In this document: positions 19,701 to 30,470 of the stretch, piece after piece
How positions within the stretch are numbered: the first letter of the stretch is position 1
Layout: every line of letters starts with the position of its first letter
Assembly: GCA_027575765.1 (NCBI GenBank)
Contig: JANBPT010000472.1
Span: 1-34,438 of the forward strand
DNA: 34,438 nucleotides
From: Tieghemiomyces parasiticus
Lineage: Eukaryota > Kickxellomycota > Dimargaritomycetes > Dimargaritales > Dimargaritaceae
Direction: 5' to 3'
Notes under the pieces: model-generated
Told to the model about the DNA's origin: nothing
The model's database searches: none
What the model saw: only the letters and a program-made list of their open reading frames with translations
Program-made: the position numbers and the translations under genes

Positions 19701-21174
19701 TGTATACGCTCCCCAGAGTACATTCCCGTGAGAGTGACGAGCCAGCACCAGTTGTGGCCCCAGAAAGAGTGACTCCTTAGCAATGCTGTTCCCATTTCTG
19801 GCATCTCTACCCCGCCTGCTAGCAACCGCCGCACTCGACTGACGAGGTAGCTGACGGTTGTTCAGGAGTAGGCCGTCCACATTGGCGCTATGGCTGCTGG
19901 TAGTGGCCATGCAGCCACCACCCATATCGAACCGCAATCACTCACCTCCCGTACCATTCGATGACTAGGCTACCGGTTTCCCCTTTGTCCACGGTGACGC
20001 CGCGCTCTAAGCAATAAAGTATTGTTTGGACGCAATTCCTTACCGGGCACGCCACGATGGCCATAACATCCGAGTTTCAGAAGGAGGTTCACTGCGCGAT
20101 TTACCACCCGACCTCGCCCCCTCCGCACCATAAACACCATTCCCCCTGTCGCAACCCGGCAGGTGAGACGAAATCTTCATATTTCCCCCTCGCAAACGGC
20201 AACACTGCTCTGAATAGAGACCACATCGCCACCCGATGCTTCCGTCATGGGTAATCCAACCTCCCGCATGTTAACATATTGTCATACTCATTTGCCCCCG
20301 CGTTGCTACCGTCAGGGCTACAATAGGGGATCGCCTGCTTCTTTCTCAAGTGAAATCCGTAGTATCGCAGCTCGCGCACATCTACTGGCTAAGTATGAGG
20401 CCGTGTCAAGCCAATGTCCTCAACGTTTACAAGTGATAGCTTACGCCTACCGAATAGGATCTGTATACCTCTAACCTGGAACTCGTCAACAGGGTGCGAG
20501 CTCAGCCAACGTGCCCTACCCATTGGGGGACAGAGCAGAACCCAAAGTTGTCACCCTTCACGAGATGTAAACGGCATAGTCTGCGGCGCAGGATACCAAG
20601 ATCACAATTTCTTTAGCCAATAGTTTAGATTCCCGTCTCAGTCGTACCCTCCAGTAGCAATATGTCGCGCACCCCCAGGCTTGACTCTTTAGAGTAGGGG
20701 ATTGGGAGGTAGGGTACGCGACGATGACAGGTAAATCGTTTGAATTTGGAGGTTTGGTTCAAACATCATTGGTAAACAGGTGCAACAACTGACCCCCCCT
20801 CGCCTTCACGTTAAGAACTACTTTGCCCCAGCCACCTAGCTGTCCCTATTCCGAGTACAAGGGACTGATACTGGGTGGGCTGGCCACATTGTCTTGCACA
20901 AAGCGTCGATATCACCCCTGATCACTTGCATTCATTTCGCGGTAGTCACTCACCCCACCCAGTGTGATATCGTAAACACACTCCTCGAATACACCGAACC
21001 TCTGGTGGTTAGCTGTTTGATAAACCAGGTCCGCCACCATCAGCCGCATGCCCCCTCGACTTCTCCCCAGTTGCTTGCCTACCAGCCCACGTCTGACAGT
21101 CAGAGTTTAATGCTGTAGACTACCTCTGAACCGTCCACGCACTACAGCTGAAGTGCCCCCTCTCTAAACGGGCA
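19701..21174. other. intergenic block with one possible exon, no supported gene
   Basis: A plus-strand stretch at 20057-20162 opens with ATG and ends at a GTGAGA donor-like site. Downstream frames around 20330-20470 stay open, but I could not join them into a protein I recognise. On the minus strand 19623-19937 is open without features. No repeats of note. Confidence 0.35.
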
Positions 21175-21287
21175 GTCAGCTTGGCCGAGCGGTTAAGGCA
21201 TTGGGCTTAAATGTGCGTGGACAACCCCCACGCACAGGTTATCCAACGGGGATCCACCCCTCGCGGGTTCGAATCCCGCAGCTGACG
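21175..21287 (+). tRNA. tRNA-Leu (anticodon UAA) with intron
   Basis: The acceptor stem GTCAGCT (21175-21181) pairs perfectly with AGCTGAC (21280-21286); G21287 is the discriminator. The D arm GCCGAGCGGTTAAGGC (21184-21199), the long type-II variable arm (GGGG/CCCC) and the T arm GCGGG-TTCGAAT-CCCGC are canonical. The anticodon stem TTGGG/TCCAA holds loop C-T-TAA-A, so the anticodon is UAA, reading UUA leucine codons. A 29-nt intron (21212-21240) interrupts after position 37. It contains a 9-bp hairpin (TGTGCGTGG/CCACGCACA), and its end offers TTA to pair with the anticodon, as usual in nuclear pre-tRNAs. Confidence 0.95.
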
Positions 21288-21295
21288 CGCCATCC

Positions 21296-21302
21296 TTTTT
21301 TT
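21296..21302 (+). terminator. RNA polymerase III terminator of tRNA-Leu
   Basis: A run of seven T begins 8 nt after the last tRNA base, the usual Pol III termination signal. Confidence 0.85.
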
Positions 21303-24029
21303 GCACCAGGCCCAGCATAAGCTCACAATTACCGTCCTCACTTCGTTATGTGGTCAGGTGAAGTGAAGTACGTGAGGTATTTGACTCTCGGTCAGTCGAG
21401 GGGCAAGTGTACAGCTGCTGCGGGAGGCCAACTCCAATCTCCGGGGTGATACAGAGGTAAGTAGGCAGGCGGGTAGCCCAAGAAGAAGGGGAAGGGAAGG
21501 ACTATTATAACCTAGTAAGGAGGATCCGTCCCGCTAGACGAGGTGCAAGGGAGCTCCTACTGCATCAAGTGCGAAGGGGCGTACTTCTTTATCTCACATG
21601 TGGAAGAGCGGCGACCGATCGGCATAGTTAAGCTACATCTGTCTCCTATCGAGGACTTACTTTTAGCCAGCTACTGAAGACCCAGTTCCACGAGGGGGGA
21701 GGGCGAGTCCTTGGTCTACTCGTCTGGAAATCCGATCAGTTTCCACAGGTATCCCTTGGTTTCAACTCCACTAGAGATTCAGTTCGGCGTAGGGCCTGAT
21801 TATTTGTTTCCCTTTGGTTTATAAGCGCAAGCGGAATGGGCCAACCACGACGATCTCTATCGACTCTGGCTGCGGCTTTACCCGCATTGACTGTATCCGA
21901 GCTCTCCAGGAATGACGGTGGTTAACCAATTGACTCGCCGTCGAAACACCCTCGATAGTGGCTAAACGTATGCTGCTCTATCAATGAAATAGTCATCATA
22001 TGCCACTTGATTGAGGCACTCAACTGTGTCTTGTAAGATTGGTTGCAAATCTAAATTCAACCTCGGGTGTTTGGGAATGTGATCGGGTTAGGGCCGCATA
22101 CTCACGAACTGTCCTTAGGTGAAGTGATGGGCTGCATATTCTGATATTACTTCTGTCTTGCATGATGTTGGGACGTACGGCGGTAGTCGGTTCAGTTTCA
22201 TAGCGAATACTACCATGCCGAACGCACAGTCAGCGACACACTCAGGGACGCGAGCCTACGAAAGGAGACCCAGAGGTGGCATACCCCCCCCCAGTGCGCT
22301 CTAGGCTCGCGTGGTTCACCGGTTGATCAATGGGTGTGATGAATGCTATAAGGTAGGATAGATTCTGGGCCGGCCCCTACGCCGTATAACAAGCGGTGTC
22401 AAGGTACTAATGCAGTCCAACCTGCCCCTCGCTGGTCGACATCCAGTGTTTATTATGCAGGCTAATCGTGTGATGATGGCACCACACTGTCTACTACAAG
22501 GAAGATAGTTGGAAAACTAGCATAGGTTATGAGCGTCGCCGACGTTCGGCCTTCCCATGTACAACGTCGTAGTCTACTCGACCCGGCACCGTTTTCAAAA
22601 TATAGAGATAAGCCAGCTCAGCGGTCATGCGGTTACAGTATCTATATTAAATCCCAAGGGCTATCCCTAAGGGACCTGGCCGTACAAGCATGGCCCTAGA
22701 GTGACGTTGAGTTGATACCCGACCGACTAGATCCGCGCATATATAATAGGTATGGTGTGCCCAAGCCAGATTAGGTACGAAGCGCTAGGGCGTATGGCCC
22801 TATAATGGGTGTACTGCCCCAGTAAAATCCAAGTGGCGCGCAAAAGCCGACCTCAATAATTAAGCGCCCCTACTAAGTGAATAGGTCAGGGTCTATTGTA
22901 CGCCAGACGCGTCGCCCAGCCGACCAACGGTCGTCACTATTCGGAGTGCACTGCCATCGGCCAGCGACATACCCATTCAGAGCCATTAAGGCCAGGGGTT
23001 TCCTTTGTCATTCCCATTAGTGTAGATGGTGTAACAGTTGAGACGAGCTTTTAAACTACCTTCGGTTCCACCCAAGCAGTGGCCCTCCCATGTTCCAGAG
23101 GGGTAGATAGCTGCAGACATGTCCACTTTATCGAAACTTGCATTGTCGGCTGTAGTGGGCAAATGTATATTCTTGGTTGACCGCGAGGTACTAACGGTTA
23201 TGCATGAGCCTCCACCGCCAAGAGACGGCAGATCTGGACTAAAGATCACCACATTACGTAGTCTTATTCAGCATTTAATGCGCATCTAACTGAACGACTA
23301 ACTTTGGCGGTGCTAAGGTTTGTATCATATACTCTACCAGGGCGGTTGACAGGACCATTCACGGGTCTCGGTTCGCGCTACAGCCGTACTGTGAAATGGG
23401 ACCCTGTTCCCACCGCCACTGGCCGACCCGATGTTAAGTGGCTCAAGCTGGCATCTTACAAGCGAGTACCTCACACTGGCCAATGAGGAAGCAGCGCCTC
23501 GTCTGAAATTATAAATCCGATGACGGCCAGGGTCCAAGGGTCTCAGGGGCGGGCGGAATCCAAAATACAGTTACAGTGCTCCCTCCGCCCGATTCGCGTC
23601 TGCTCCTTTATGGGTAGCTGGCGTTGCATATGGGGTATAAGATCTCCAACTCAACCCGTCCGTCGGTGATTGCGGTTAGTTTCATGACCTGGCCTTTCTG
23701 CATCCCTAAAGTTATTCCCTGTTACCGTTTCAATTCTCCCTCATGTAGATACCTATTTCGCAATTAATGTCCCACCATATTTTTAATGACCATTTAATCA
23801 TTCCCTGCCCTGGTAGCCTTTAATGACCTGCCAAGCTGGCTTAATGTATGAACCCCCCGTTGCTTGCCGTATCTTGACAATCGTCTTGCTTCTTTTCGTG
23901 GCTTCTAGCTTACAGCTTTATTCCGTCTTTTTGGGGCTACGTCGTAAAATCAGGCATATTATTGTATGTCCTGATCTCTGCCTAATTTATTCCCCCCTCT
24001 TTTAATATTATTTTTACGCTTTCCCCACA
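21303..24029. other. 2.7-kb gene-poor block
   Basis: Base composition is near even and stops are dense in all frames. The longest open stretch (22986-23252, minus, 88 codons) has a Cys/Gly-containing reading (SGTWEGHCLGG) but no signal peptide or family I know. An 11-bp inverted repeat lies at 22248-22312. The last 300 nt before 24030 are AT- and pyrimidine-rich and probably hold the bHLH promoter. Confidence 0.45.
22248..22312. repeat. 11-bp perfect inverted repeat, 43-nt spacer
   Basis: ACGCGAGCCTA (22248-22258) is mirrored by TAGGCTCGCGT (22302-22312). The spacer has a run of nine C. There is no open frame across it. It could be the end of a decayed element or a structured non-coding transcript. 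Confidence 0.5.
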
Positions 24030-25955
24030 ATGACTGCTACTGCTGCTGGAAATTCCGCTGTAAGCGGTACCGACTGCCTCACCAGACAAGCTAGCGCGCA
24101 GCTTCCCCAGACGCCAGTAACCCCCGGCCATGGCGTCGGCCAGGGCCATTTCACCAGCGCACCTTGCACCCGGGCCTCCGCTCTAGGTCTAGTGGCCTCC
24201 ACCGCCGAGCCTGCCACAGGTGTTACCACCCCGGCAGTCGTCCCCGGTCTGGCTGTTCATCCTAATATGACCCATTTTTCCGCCGAAACCTTCGCCAGTA
24301 TGGCCAATAACCCAGCCTTTCTTGCTGCCGGTCTGGTATCGCCCATTTCGCCATTCCACGCATCCCCCGGCTTTATTAATATGATGACTGGTGCCCACAT
24401 GACGCCACAGTCGTTTCAGGCCGCCAACACTGCTTATACAGCCGGGCTCCCCAGTAAGCTCGGTCCCTGGGGCGCTTTCCCCTTTCTGCAGCAGGGGCAT
24501 TCGTCGTCTGCTGGTACGCTCAACCCGAACGCCCTGCACAGCATGGCGACCGGCGGCGCGGACCCGGTAACGTACGATCCGACAGCCCTGTACAGTTCGC
24601 CGGCCACCGATACCTACGGCGTGCCTCTCAGTAACCTCGACCTCGATTTCCTCACTCCAACCAAAGGTACTGGGTCTGTTGCGGCCGGTACGCCCACACC
24701 GTTCTACCCGACCACTTTCTACCCCACGCACCCAGGTCTCGGCAAGGCCAACCAAAGCGGGCCCGCACCCCTAGGTCCCAAACTGGGGATCAACCCGTCA
24801 GATACCACCTTGGGCAAGACTGCCCGTCGCACGGTTAGTGACGGCGAGGCGTACTGGGCAGGCCTTGCCCTGCAGATGAACGCGCAGGGCTCCGGCCACG
24901 GTAACGTGACCCCTGTGCGCCCGCGGGTCGTATCGTATCACGGTGCCAGCGACGTTAGCGGGGCCATGCCGTCCACCTCCTTGCTCCTGAGCGCCGTACC
25001 GGCTCGCAAGGTCGCGGTTTGCCACTCCACCCCGCGCCGTAAACGCGTCCGCAAGCCCGACCTTACCCAGGGTCCGGAGGAACTAGCAGGGCAGGCCAAC
25101 AGCGCACAGCGCTTCTCCCGTCTCACGAGCGCTCCACTGTCGGATCCCGTCAGTCCTACCAGTGCTGCCACGCTCAAACGCAAACGCAAAAGCCTCGGCC
25201 TGGATCTGACCCGCATCCCGTCGCCCACAACTGCGGCACCCCGCATATCCACCGCCTCCCAGGGAAACCCGCACTGGTGGCGCAATACCATCCCACTCTC
25301 GACCCTGACCGCCAAGGGTAGCGTCAACCAAGTCGGACCATCGACAGTCCTCCGATCAACCGGACCGACCAGCGGTGTGGAGAATGTCTCGACCAGGCCG
25401 GCCACCGACGCCCAGACCCCGGCGTCGAAACGGGCCAAGACGGTCCACTGCAATGAGGAGGCCGTGAATTCCCCGGCCTCCACTACCGACCGCGCCCTCG
25501 CCCAGATCGACCAGAGTCTCGAAAAGCTGGAGAGTCAATGGGCGGCCGGTGCAACCACGGCGGTTGGCCCCAGTCAGTCTAAGATATCTCGCACCGCCGT
25601 GGCCCCTATGGTTGACGATGACGACGAGCCACTCGTGATGACCCGGGATGAACTGGATTCTGGCGCCGCCGGCGACGACCACTCTGTCCTCCGTAACCTT
25701 AAGCACAAGGTTGCCGAGCAGAAGCGCCGCGATGCCATGAAGGAGGCCTTCGAGCGCCTCAAACGGATTGTGCCACCAGGTATCTTGGAAACCGAGGATG
25801 GCCGAGAATTGGCCCGCCCGATTATTCTGTCACGCGCCGTGGATTACATGGAGCAGCTAATCCAGGAGGTCAGCACGCTCCGTAATTACCACCGCACCAC
25901 CACTGGCCTGGCACCCCACTACCCTGTGCTTGGACTGGGTGTGAGCGAGTTTTAG
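24030..25955 (+). CDS. bHLH transcription factor with long low-complexity N-terminus
   Basis: A single exon encodes 641 residues. The bHLH domain is at the C-terminal end, about residues 552-615. The basic region LKHKVAEQKRRDAMKEAF has the H-x3-E-x3-R spacing (His, Glu and Arg) that contacts E-box CANNTG sites. Helix 1 is FERLKRIVP, the loop contains ETEDGREL, and helix 2 is ILSRAVDYMEQLIQEV followed by STLRNYH without an extended leucine zipper. Residues 1-540 are rich in Ala, Thr, Pro, Ser and Gly and look disordered. They contain basic patches RRKRVRKPDL and KRKRKSLGLDL that could be nuclear localisation signals, and an acidic patch DDDDEPL before the bHLH. Orthology is not clear to me; Ino4/Cbf1/Max-like fungal factors are the nearest in kind. 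The start is preceded by TTTCCCCACA and is the first ATG of the frame. Confidence 0.88.
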   Translation: MTATAAGNSAVSGTDCLTRQASAQLPQTPVTPGHGVGQGHFTSAPCTRASALGLVASTAEPATGVTTPAVVPGLAVHPNMTHFSAETFASMANNPAFLAAGLVSPISPFHASPGFINMMTGAHMTPQSFQAANTAYTAGLPSKLGPWGAFPFLQQGHSSSAGTLNPNALHSMATGGADPVTYDPTALYSSPATDTYGVPLSNLDLDFLTPTKGTGSVAAGTPTPFYPTTFYPTHPGLGKANQSGPAPLGPKLGINPSDTTLGKTARRTVSDGEAYWAGLALQMNAQGSGHGNVTPVRPRVVSYHGASDVSGAMPSTSLLLSAVPARKVAVCHSTPRRKRVRKPDLTQGPEELAGQANSAQRFSRLTSAPLSDPVSPTSAATLKRKRKSLGLDLTRIPSPTTAAPRISTASQGNPHWWRNTIPLSTLTAKGSVNQVGPSTVLRSTGPTSGVENVSTRPATDAQTPASKRAKTVHCNEEAVNSPASTTDRALAQIDQSLEKLESQWAAGATTAVGPSQSKISRTAVAPMVDDDDEPLVMTRDELDSGAAGDDHSVLRNLKHKVAEQKRRDAMKEAFERLKRIVPPGILETEDGRELARPIILSRAVDYMEQLIQEVSTLRNYHRTTTGLAPHYPVLGLGVSEF

Positions 25956-26880
25956 GACCATGCAATGCGCCCGGCTTAGTTGGCCACAGCTTCAGTGGCA
26001 ACTCCTCTTGCCCTTACGTTCATTCACGTACCGTCGCTCAATTTGATATTTATTTACCCTTCCACACAACTAACTGGTACCAGGTGATTTGGTCATTCTG
26101 GCGCCTCATTGGTTTAATATCCCACTGTCGTATTACGCTTACGATTATTCATTTACATTTTTGCGATGCCCGCCTTTACGTTTTTCATGATAATCTACCC
26201 TTCATAAATGCCCCAATATGTCCTACACAATCAGTAAACCGCTGTCAAAGGGGCGCATGCGTGTCCACTCGTGAGGTGGTTTAGAACCGGGTATTCTGGG
26301 AGAGACCGTAGTCACTGAGGCGGACTTCGTCGCCGGGGTCGAATCTCTGCATGAGCCTAGGCCAAGCGGTGGCCGAGGACATGACCTCGAGTGATGGTCC
26401 CACTGTGCAGGAACCGATCACAGTTTAATGGACGCTGCCCAGACGAGCACCACCTTTACCGTAGATGACCTTTCTTACCATGCCGTACCAAACCTAGTGG
26501 AACAGCCAGCGTCAGCCGGATGTTCAGCCTCCACTCACGACGGCCACCATAATTAGATGTGGCGACCACCACCAGTCCGCCGCCAAAGGGTTGAACCGGG
26601 TTATGCCGAAGTTGCTACGAGGTACCAGGGAGGCTAGAGGGGCAGCCCTGGGCAGAGACACACGGTCAGATGGTCGGAGTAGGCAGGTTCCTCCCGCTGC
26701 AGTTAGCACGATGATACCTAGTTTGCTGACCTTCACACTTGATAATTGATGCGAAGTCCAGCTGCAGTCACCTTGACTCATCTGCTCCCTTCATCCCCCC
26801 CCATTCCTCACGTTACCTCATCACTAACCTACTTTCTGTACCAAACCTCACCCTTATATTTTTCATTGCCCCACGGCACT
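25956..26880. other. intergenic region upstream of TRS33
   Basis: This holds the bHLH 3' flank and the TRS33 promoter. The part from 26281 to 26720 is more GC-rich with several short open readings on both strands, possibly a decayed gene, but I recognise no family. A GGGGTCGAATC near 26336 mimics a tRNA T arm without the rest of a tRNA. Confidence 0.4.
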
Positions 26881-27898
26881 ATGTCTATCACGTCCGCCAT
26901 CAACCTATTTCGGCAACTGACTGTCGATGAATCCCAGCCGTCTCAGCCACAGGCGGTCCGCCTGGTAAATGAGTCGTGCTTTGATTTCCTATTCATGGAG
27001 ATGGTGCGCACATTAGCCGCCAGCCTCGAGGCGAATCGCGACCGGCCCGAATTGGATGGCCTCGGAGAAAGTGTAGGTTAACAATACGGACCCACAGGAC
27101 GGGGCCCACCCTGAGCCGCTTCGGGGTTAAACCGACTCAGGCGGACACCTCAGGCCGATCCGATAGGCTCGGAATGCCAATTCTCCATCCGTTATGCTCA
27201 CTCCTCACCTTCTTTGGCGTACACGACCACCCACATACCTAGTTGACCGCCGATGGAACTGCGACGAGCGATACGGCCTCCCGCACTGCCACCACTACCA
27301 CCGACGCAATATCAGCCGGGGACGAGGCCGCCGAATCTCTGTACTACAAAATCGAGAACGTAGGCTATCGTGTCGGACAGCGGCTATCCGAGCGGTACTC
27401 AAAGGACCGGCCACGGTTTGCTGATACGTTGGACGTGGTCAAGTTTATCTGCAAGGACATGTGGACGAAACTGTTCCGCAAGCAAATCGACAACCTAAAG
27501 ACCAACCACCGGGTAAGTCACATGCCGGATCTTGTTGACTCGTGATGCTATCGGTGGCCACCTTCTCCCATCGACTCACTATAACTATCCGCTAGAACGG
27601 GTCAAGCTAACTGATCTATTGTTTCCTTGATACTGCCTTACTATACCCCTCGGCTATGGCTTTACAGGGAGTTTACATCCTACAAGACAACAAGTTTCGG
27701 TGGCTGCTCCACATGTCCGGGGACGAAGGTGCTGCCCAGGCCTCGAAGCGAGTGGCTCCGTTCCTCTGGTTCCCCTGCGGTCTCATCCGCGGCATCATGG
27801 CCAACCTGGGCGTGGATTGCATTGTTACAATCCAGGAGACTAATCTACCACAGTGTACTTTTCAGCTCAAGGTGGTCAAATCCATGTTAAACGATTAG
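26881..27898 (+). CDS. TRS33: TRAPP complex subunit Trs33/TRAPPC6
   Basis: Three exons, 26881-27072, 27243-27512 and 27668-27898, give 230 residues. Trs33 is a small core subunit of the TRAPP Rab-GEF complexes in ER-Golgi and Golgi traffic (family knowledge). The N-terminal block is VNESCFDFLFMEMVRTL. The middle carries YKIENVGYRVGQRLSERY, the typical G-Y-x-x-G-x-x-L signature, then DVVKFICKDMWTKLFRKQID. The last exon starts GVYILQDNKFRWL and contains CGLIRGIMANLGVDCIV, near-identical in pattern to TRAPPC6. Introns are 170 and 155 nt, both phase 0; the second has CTAAC 56 nt before its acceptor. A Thr/Ala-rich insert (about residues 65-85) at the start of exon 2 is not conserved in the family and makes the protein longer than human TRAPPC6 (about 160). 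Confidence 0.92.
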
Positions 27899-28498
27899 TT
27901 ACTACTATAACTGCCCAATAAACAAATACTATGTACCACCAGGCCAAATGGTTTAGCATCCATTCCACAGTGGAATCTTGTGGCTCACGGTGGTCACCCC
28001 AGAACATCGAAAATGGTGGAGTGCGCGATAAGTAAACCTTGTGCCAGATGGGAAAAAATCTGATCGGAATATACCAGAAATACTATACCACCCATCGCCC
28101 TTCACTAGCCCAGTCCTCTAGTCCAATGGTATAGAAAATGGAGCGCGTAGTTTGGCATGTCCTCCGTCCATATCATTTCTTTAGATGCGACTCGCCATCA
28201 ATTACACCCACTTTCACATACACCACCCCGTTCTGTAACCGCAACCATCAACATACCCTAGCTTCTCACATTAAACTGTCTGCGTTCAGCGGTGTCCATT
28301 GACCACATTCCGTCTATTATACCCGTTACGCTCTCAAATCCGGCGGAGTTCGCCCAGTGGAGGAGACGGCGCTGCACGACCCACTCTTACACCACACGGA
28401 AACCCACCACCTGCCAATCCTTCGTGACGCGCCCTGTCGGCTCTTCTCAACACGCACACACACACACACACACACACGCGTCTACGTATACGCACAGA
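27899..28498. other. intergenic region between TRS33 and ESA1 with poly(A) signal and CA repeat
   Basis: AATAAA at 27917-27922, 19 nt after the TRS33 stop, is a likely poly(A) signal. A (CA)n run at 28455-28477 lies in the probable ESA1 leader. Otherwise nothing is seen. Confidence 0.6.
28455..28477. repeat. (CA)n microsatellite in the probable ESA1 leader
   Basis: About eleven CA units end 21 nt before the ESA1 start codon. The coding frame stays open upstream through the repeat (His-Thr), but without an ATG. Confidence 0.9.
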
Positions 28499-30112
28499 AT
28501 GCCCCGGTCAACCTCCCAGGCCGACCGGAAAGGCGCTGCCGCCCTTGGCAGTAGTCCGGCTCCGTCAGGCGGCGATGGAACCCCGTCCGGGGTCTCCGGC
28601 ACGCCTAACGCCTCCGAACCGGATGCCATGCAGCCGTTGTCGTCACTGGATGAGATCAAGGTCGGCTGCAAAGTGTTCGTGGAGAAGTCTGTCAACCCGG
28701 CCGAACCGGAATACCGCAAGGCTGAGATCCTCTCTATCCGCACAGTCAAAGCTACACGGGCCGAAATTCGCCTAGCCCGGGAGAGGGCTACTGAACACCC
28801 CGGGCCAGATACCCAATCGACTGAAACGCTCCAGTACTACGTTCACTATTCGGAATTCAACAAGCGCTTGGATGAATGGATCAGACCCGACCGGATCGAG
28901 CTGAGCCGTGGTATTGAGTTCCCCAAGGCCAAACGGCCGCGGGGCGGCGACAGCGGTGGCAACAGCGGACCTGGTACACCCGGCGGTCGGACTCCTAAGG
29001 TCCCCCGTAAGTCTGGCGCTGCAGCGGGCCGTACTCCGTTCAACAGGGAGGCGCGGTCAACCGCAGGGACTCCCGGTCCCGATGGATCCCCAGCCGCCAC
29101 GACAGGGGCCAAGTCGACGGCGGTGGGGCCTGGCGACCCCGTGGCCGAAGAGGATGGCACGGCAGTGGCGCCGGTCGGCCCCGTGGGTACCTACTCCAAG
29201 GAAATAGAGATCGAGAAGCTGCGCACGTCCGGGTCCATGACACAGAGCATCTCCGAAGTGTCGCGGGTCAAAAATTTGAACCGGGTCGTGATTGGTCGCC
29301 ACGAGGTCGAGGCGTGGTACTTTTCACCTTATCCAGAGGAGTTTGCGCACGCCGACACGGTCTACATCTGTGAGTTTTGCTTCAGCTACTTTATCTCGCA
29401 CCGCCAGCTGGAACGCCACTGCATGCACTGCACCTTACAGCACCCGCCGGGCAATGAGATTTACCGCCAGGACGAGATTTCGTTTTTTGAGATTGACGGC
29501 CGCAAGCAGAAGGTCTACTGCCGCAACCTGTGCCTCATCTCCAAGCTGTTCCTCGACCACAAGACCCTGTACTATGACGTGGACCCGTTCCTCTTCTACG
29601 TCATGACCGTTACAGACGACCACGGCGCGCACACCATCGGGTACTTCAGCAAGGAGAAGGAGTCACTCGACAATTACAATCTGGCGTGCATCCTGACCCT
29701 CCCACAATATCAGCGCATGGGGTACGGCCGCGTGCTCATCGCCTTCTCCTACGAGCTGTCCAAGGCGGAGGGAAAGATCGGGTCCCCTGAAAAACCCCTC
29801 TCTGACCTGGGCTTGCTCAGTTACCGCGCGTACTGGTCCGAAACCCTCGTCGATAAGCTGGTGCGGTTTAAAGGGGAGCTGTCCATCGATGAGCTGTCCC
29901 ACATGACTTCGTTCACCACCCAGGATATTCTGCACACCCTTCAGTCCATCGACGCCCTCAAGTATTACCGCGGCCAGCACATCATCTGCCTCAACGACTC
30001 CGTGATTGAAAACTACTACAAGGCCATGAAGAAGAAGCGGCGGACCATAGATCCGCAGGCCCTGCAGTGGAAACCACCTCACTTCTCAGCCGCTGAGTTA
30101 CGGTACATCTGA
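28499..30112 (+). CDS. ESA1: MYST-family histone acetyltransferase Esa1/Tip60 (KAT5)
   Basis: A single exon encodes 537 residues. The first ATG of the frame is at 28499; the frame extends upstream through a CA repeat but offers no ATG there. Esa1 is the catalytic subunit of NuA4, acetylating H4 and H2A (family knowledge). The chromo-barrel (Tudor-knot) lies at about residues 52-138: VGCKVFVEK, YYVHYSEFNKRLDEWI. A Gly/Pro/Ala-rich linker of roughly 90 residues follows. The MYST domain starts near 233. It has the C2HC finger CEFCFSYFISHRQLERHCMHC, the autoacetylation Lys in LFLDHKTLYYDVDPFLFY, the catalytic Cys in ACILTLPQYQ, the acetyl-CoA loop QRMGYGR (about 405-411) and catalytic Glu in FSYELSK. 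AATAAA at 30192-30197 is a likely poly(A) signal. It is convergent with UTP14. Yeast Esa1 has 445 and human Tip60 513 residues; the linker explains the extra length. Confidence 0.95.
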   Translation: MPRSTSQADRKGAAALGSSPAPSGGDGTPSGVSGTPNASEPDAMQPLSSLDEIKVGCKVFVEKSVNPAEPEYRKAEILSIRTVKATRAEIRLARERATEHPGPDTQSTETLQYYVHYSEFNKRLDEWIRPDRIELSRGIEFPKAKRPRGGDSGGNSGPGTPGGRTPKVPRKSGAAAGRTPFNREARSTAGTPGPDGSPAATTGAKSTAVGPGDPVAEEDGTAVAPVGPVGTYSKEIEIEKLRTSGSMTQSISEVSRVKNLNRVVIGRHEVEAWYFSPYPEEFAHADTVYICEFCFSYFISHRQLERHCMHCTLQHPPGNEIYRQDEISFFEIDGRKQKVYCRNLCLISKLFLDHKTLYYDVDPFLFYVMTVTDDHGAHTIGYFSKEKESLDNYNLACILTLPQYQRMGYGRVLIAFSYELSKAEGKIGSPEKPLSDLGLLSYRAYWSETLVDKLVRFKGELSIDELSHMTSFTTQDILHTLQSIDALKYYRGQHIICLNDSVIENYYKAMKKKRRTIDPQALQWKPPHFSAAELRYI

Positions 30113-30470
30113 TTAACGTGCCGCAACGCCAACCACACCGTGTTAAGGCCGCCCATCTTTTATATGATCAGTACCTCACTGCCACCCTGTCAATAAATCC
30201 ACCTTGTAATTGTAGCCTAGCTGAGCGACCAGTATCGCCTACATAATTGTTAATCCCCCACCCCCCTTGGGTCGAAATGTAACATTTACTCACACTCCCG
30301 GGAAAGCTAGGGGAAAAGAACGGGCGTGTTGGAAAAAAAATGGATAAATAAGCGACGTACATTTTTAATTTTACTAAACGTAGCAATGATACTGAAAAAG
30401 GAGAGCAGCAGGAGTGCGCCCCTCAGAGCATGGAAACAGGATGTCCGGCAAACTGGAGCAAAATTGGAAA
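30113..30470. other. 3'-3' spacer between ESA1 and UTP14
   Basis: This convergent spacer contains the ESA1 poly(A) signal (30192-30197) and an A-rich run near 30334-30341. No gene is seen. Confidence 0.6.

Noticed and set aside
22986..23252. 88-codon minus-strand frame with Cys/Gly-rich reading
   Set aside because: It has no signal peptide, no family match and lies in a block with dense stops in other frames; it is too short to support.
26325..26350. tRNA T-arm-like GGGGTCGAATC
   Set aside because: No matching acceptor stem, D arm or anticodon arm could be found around it.
28292..28498. N-terminal extension of ESA1 through the CA repeat
   Set aside because: The upstream frame has no ATG, only a GTG, and encodes His-Thr repeats. 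The first ATG is 28499.
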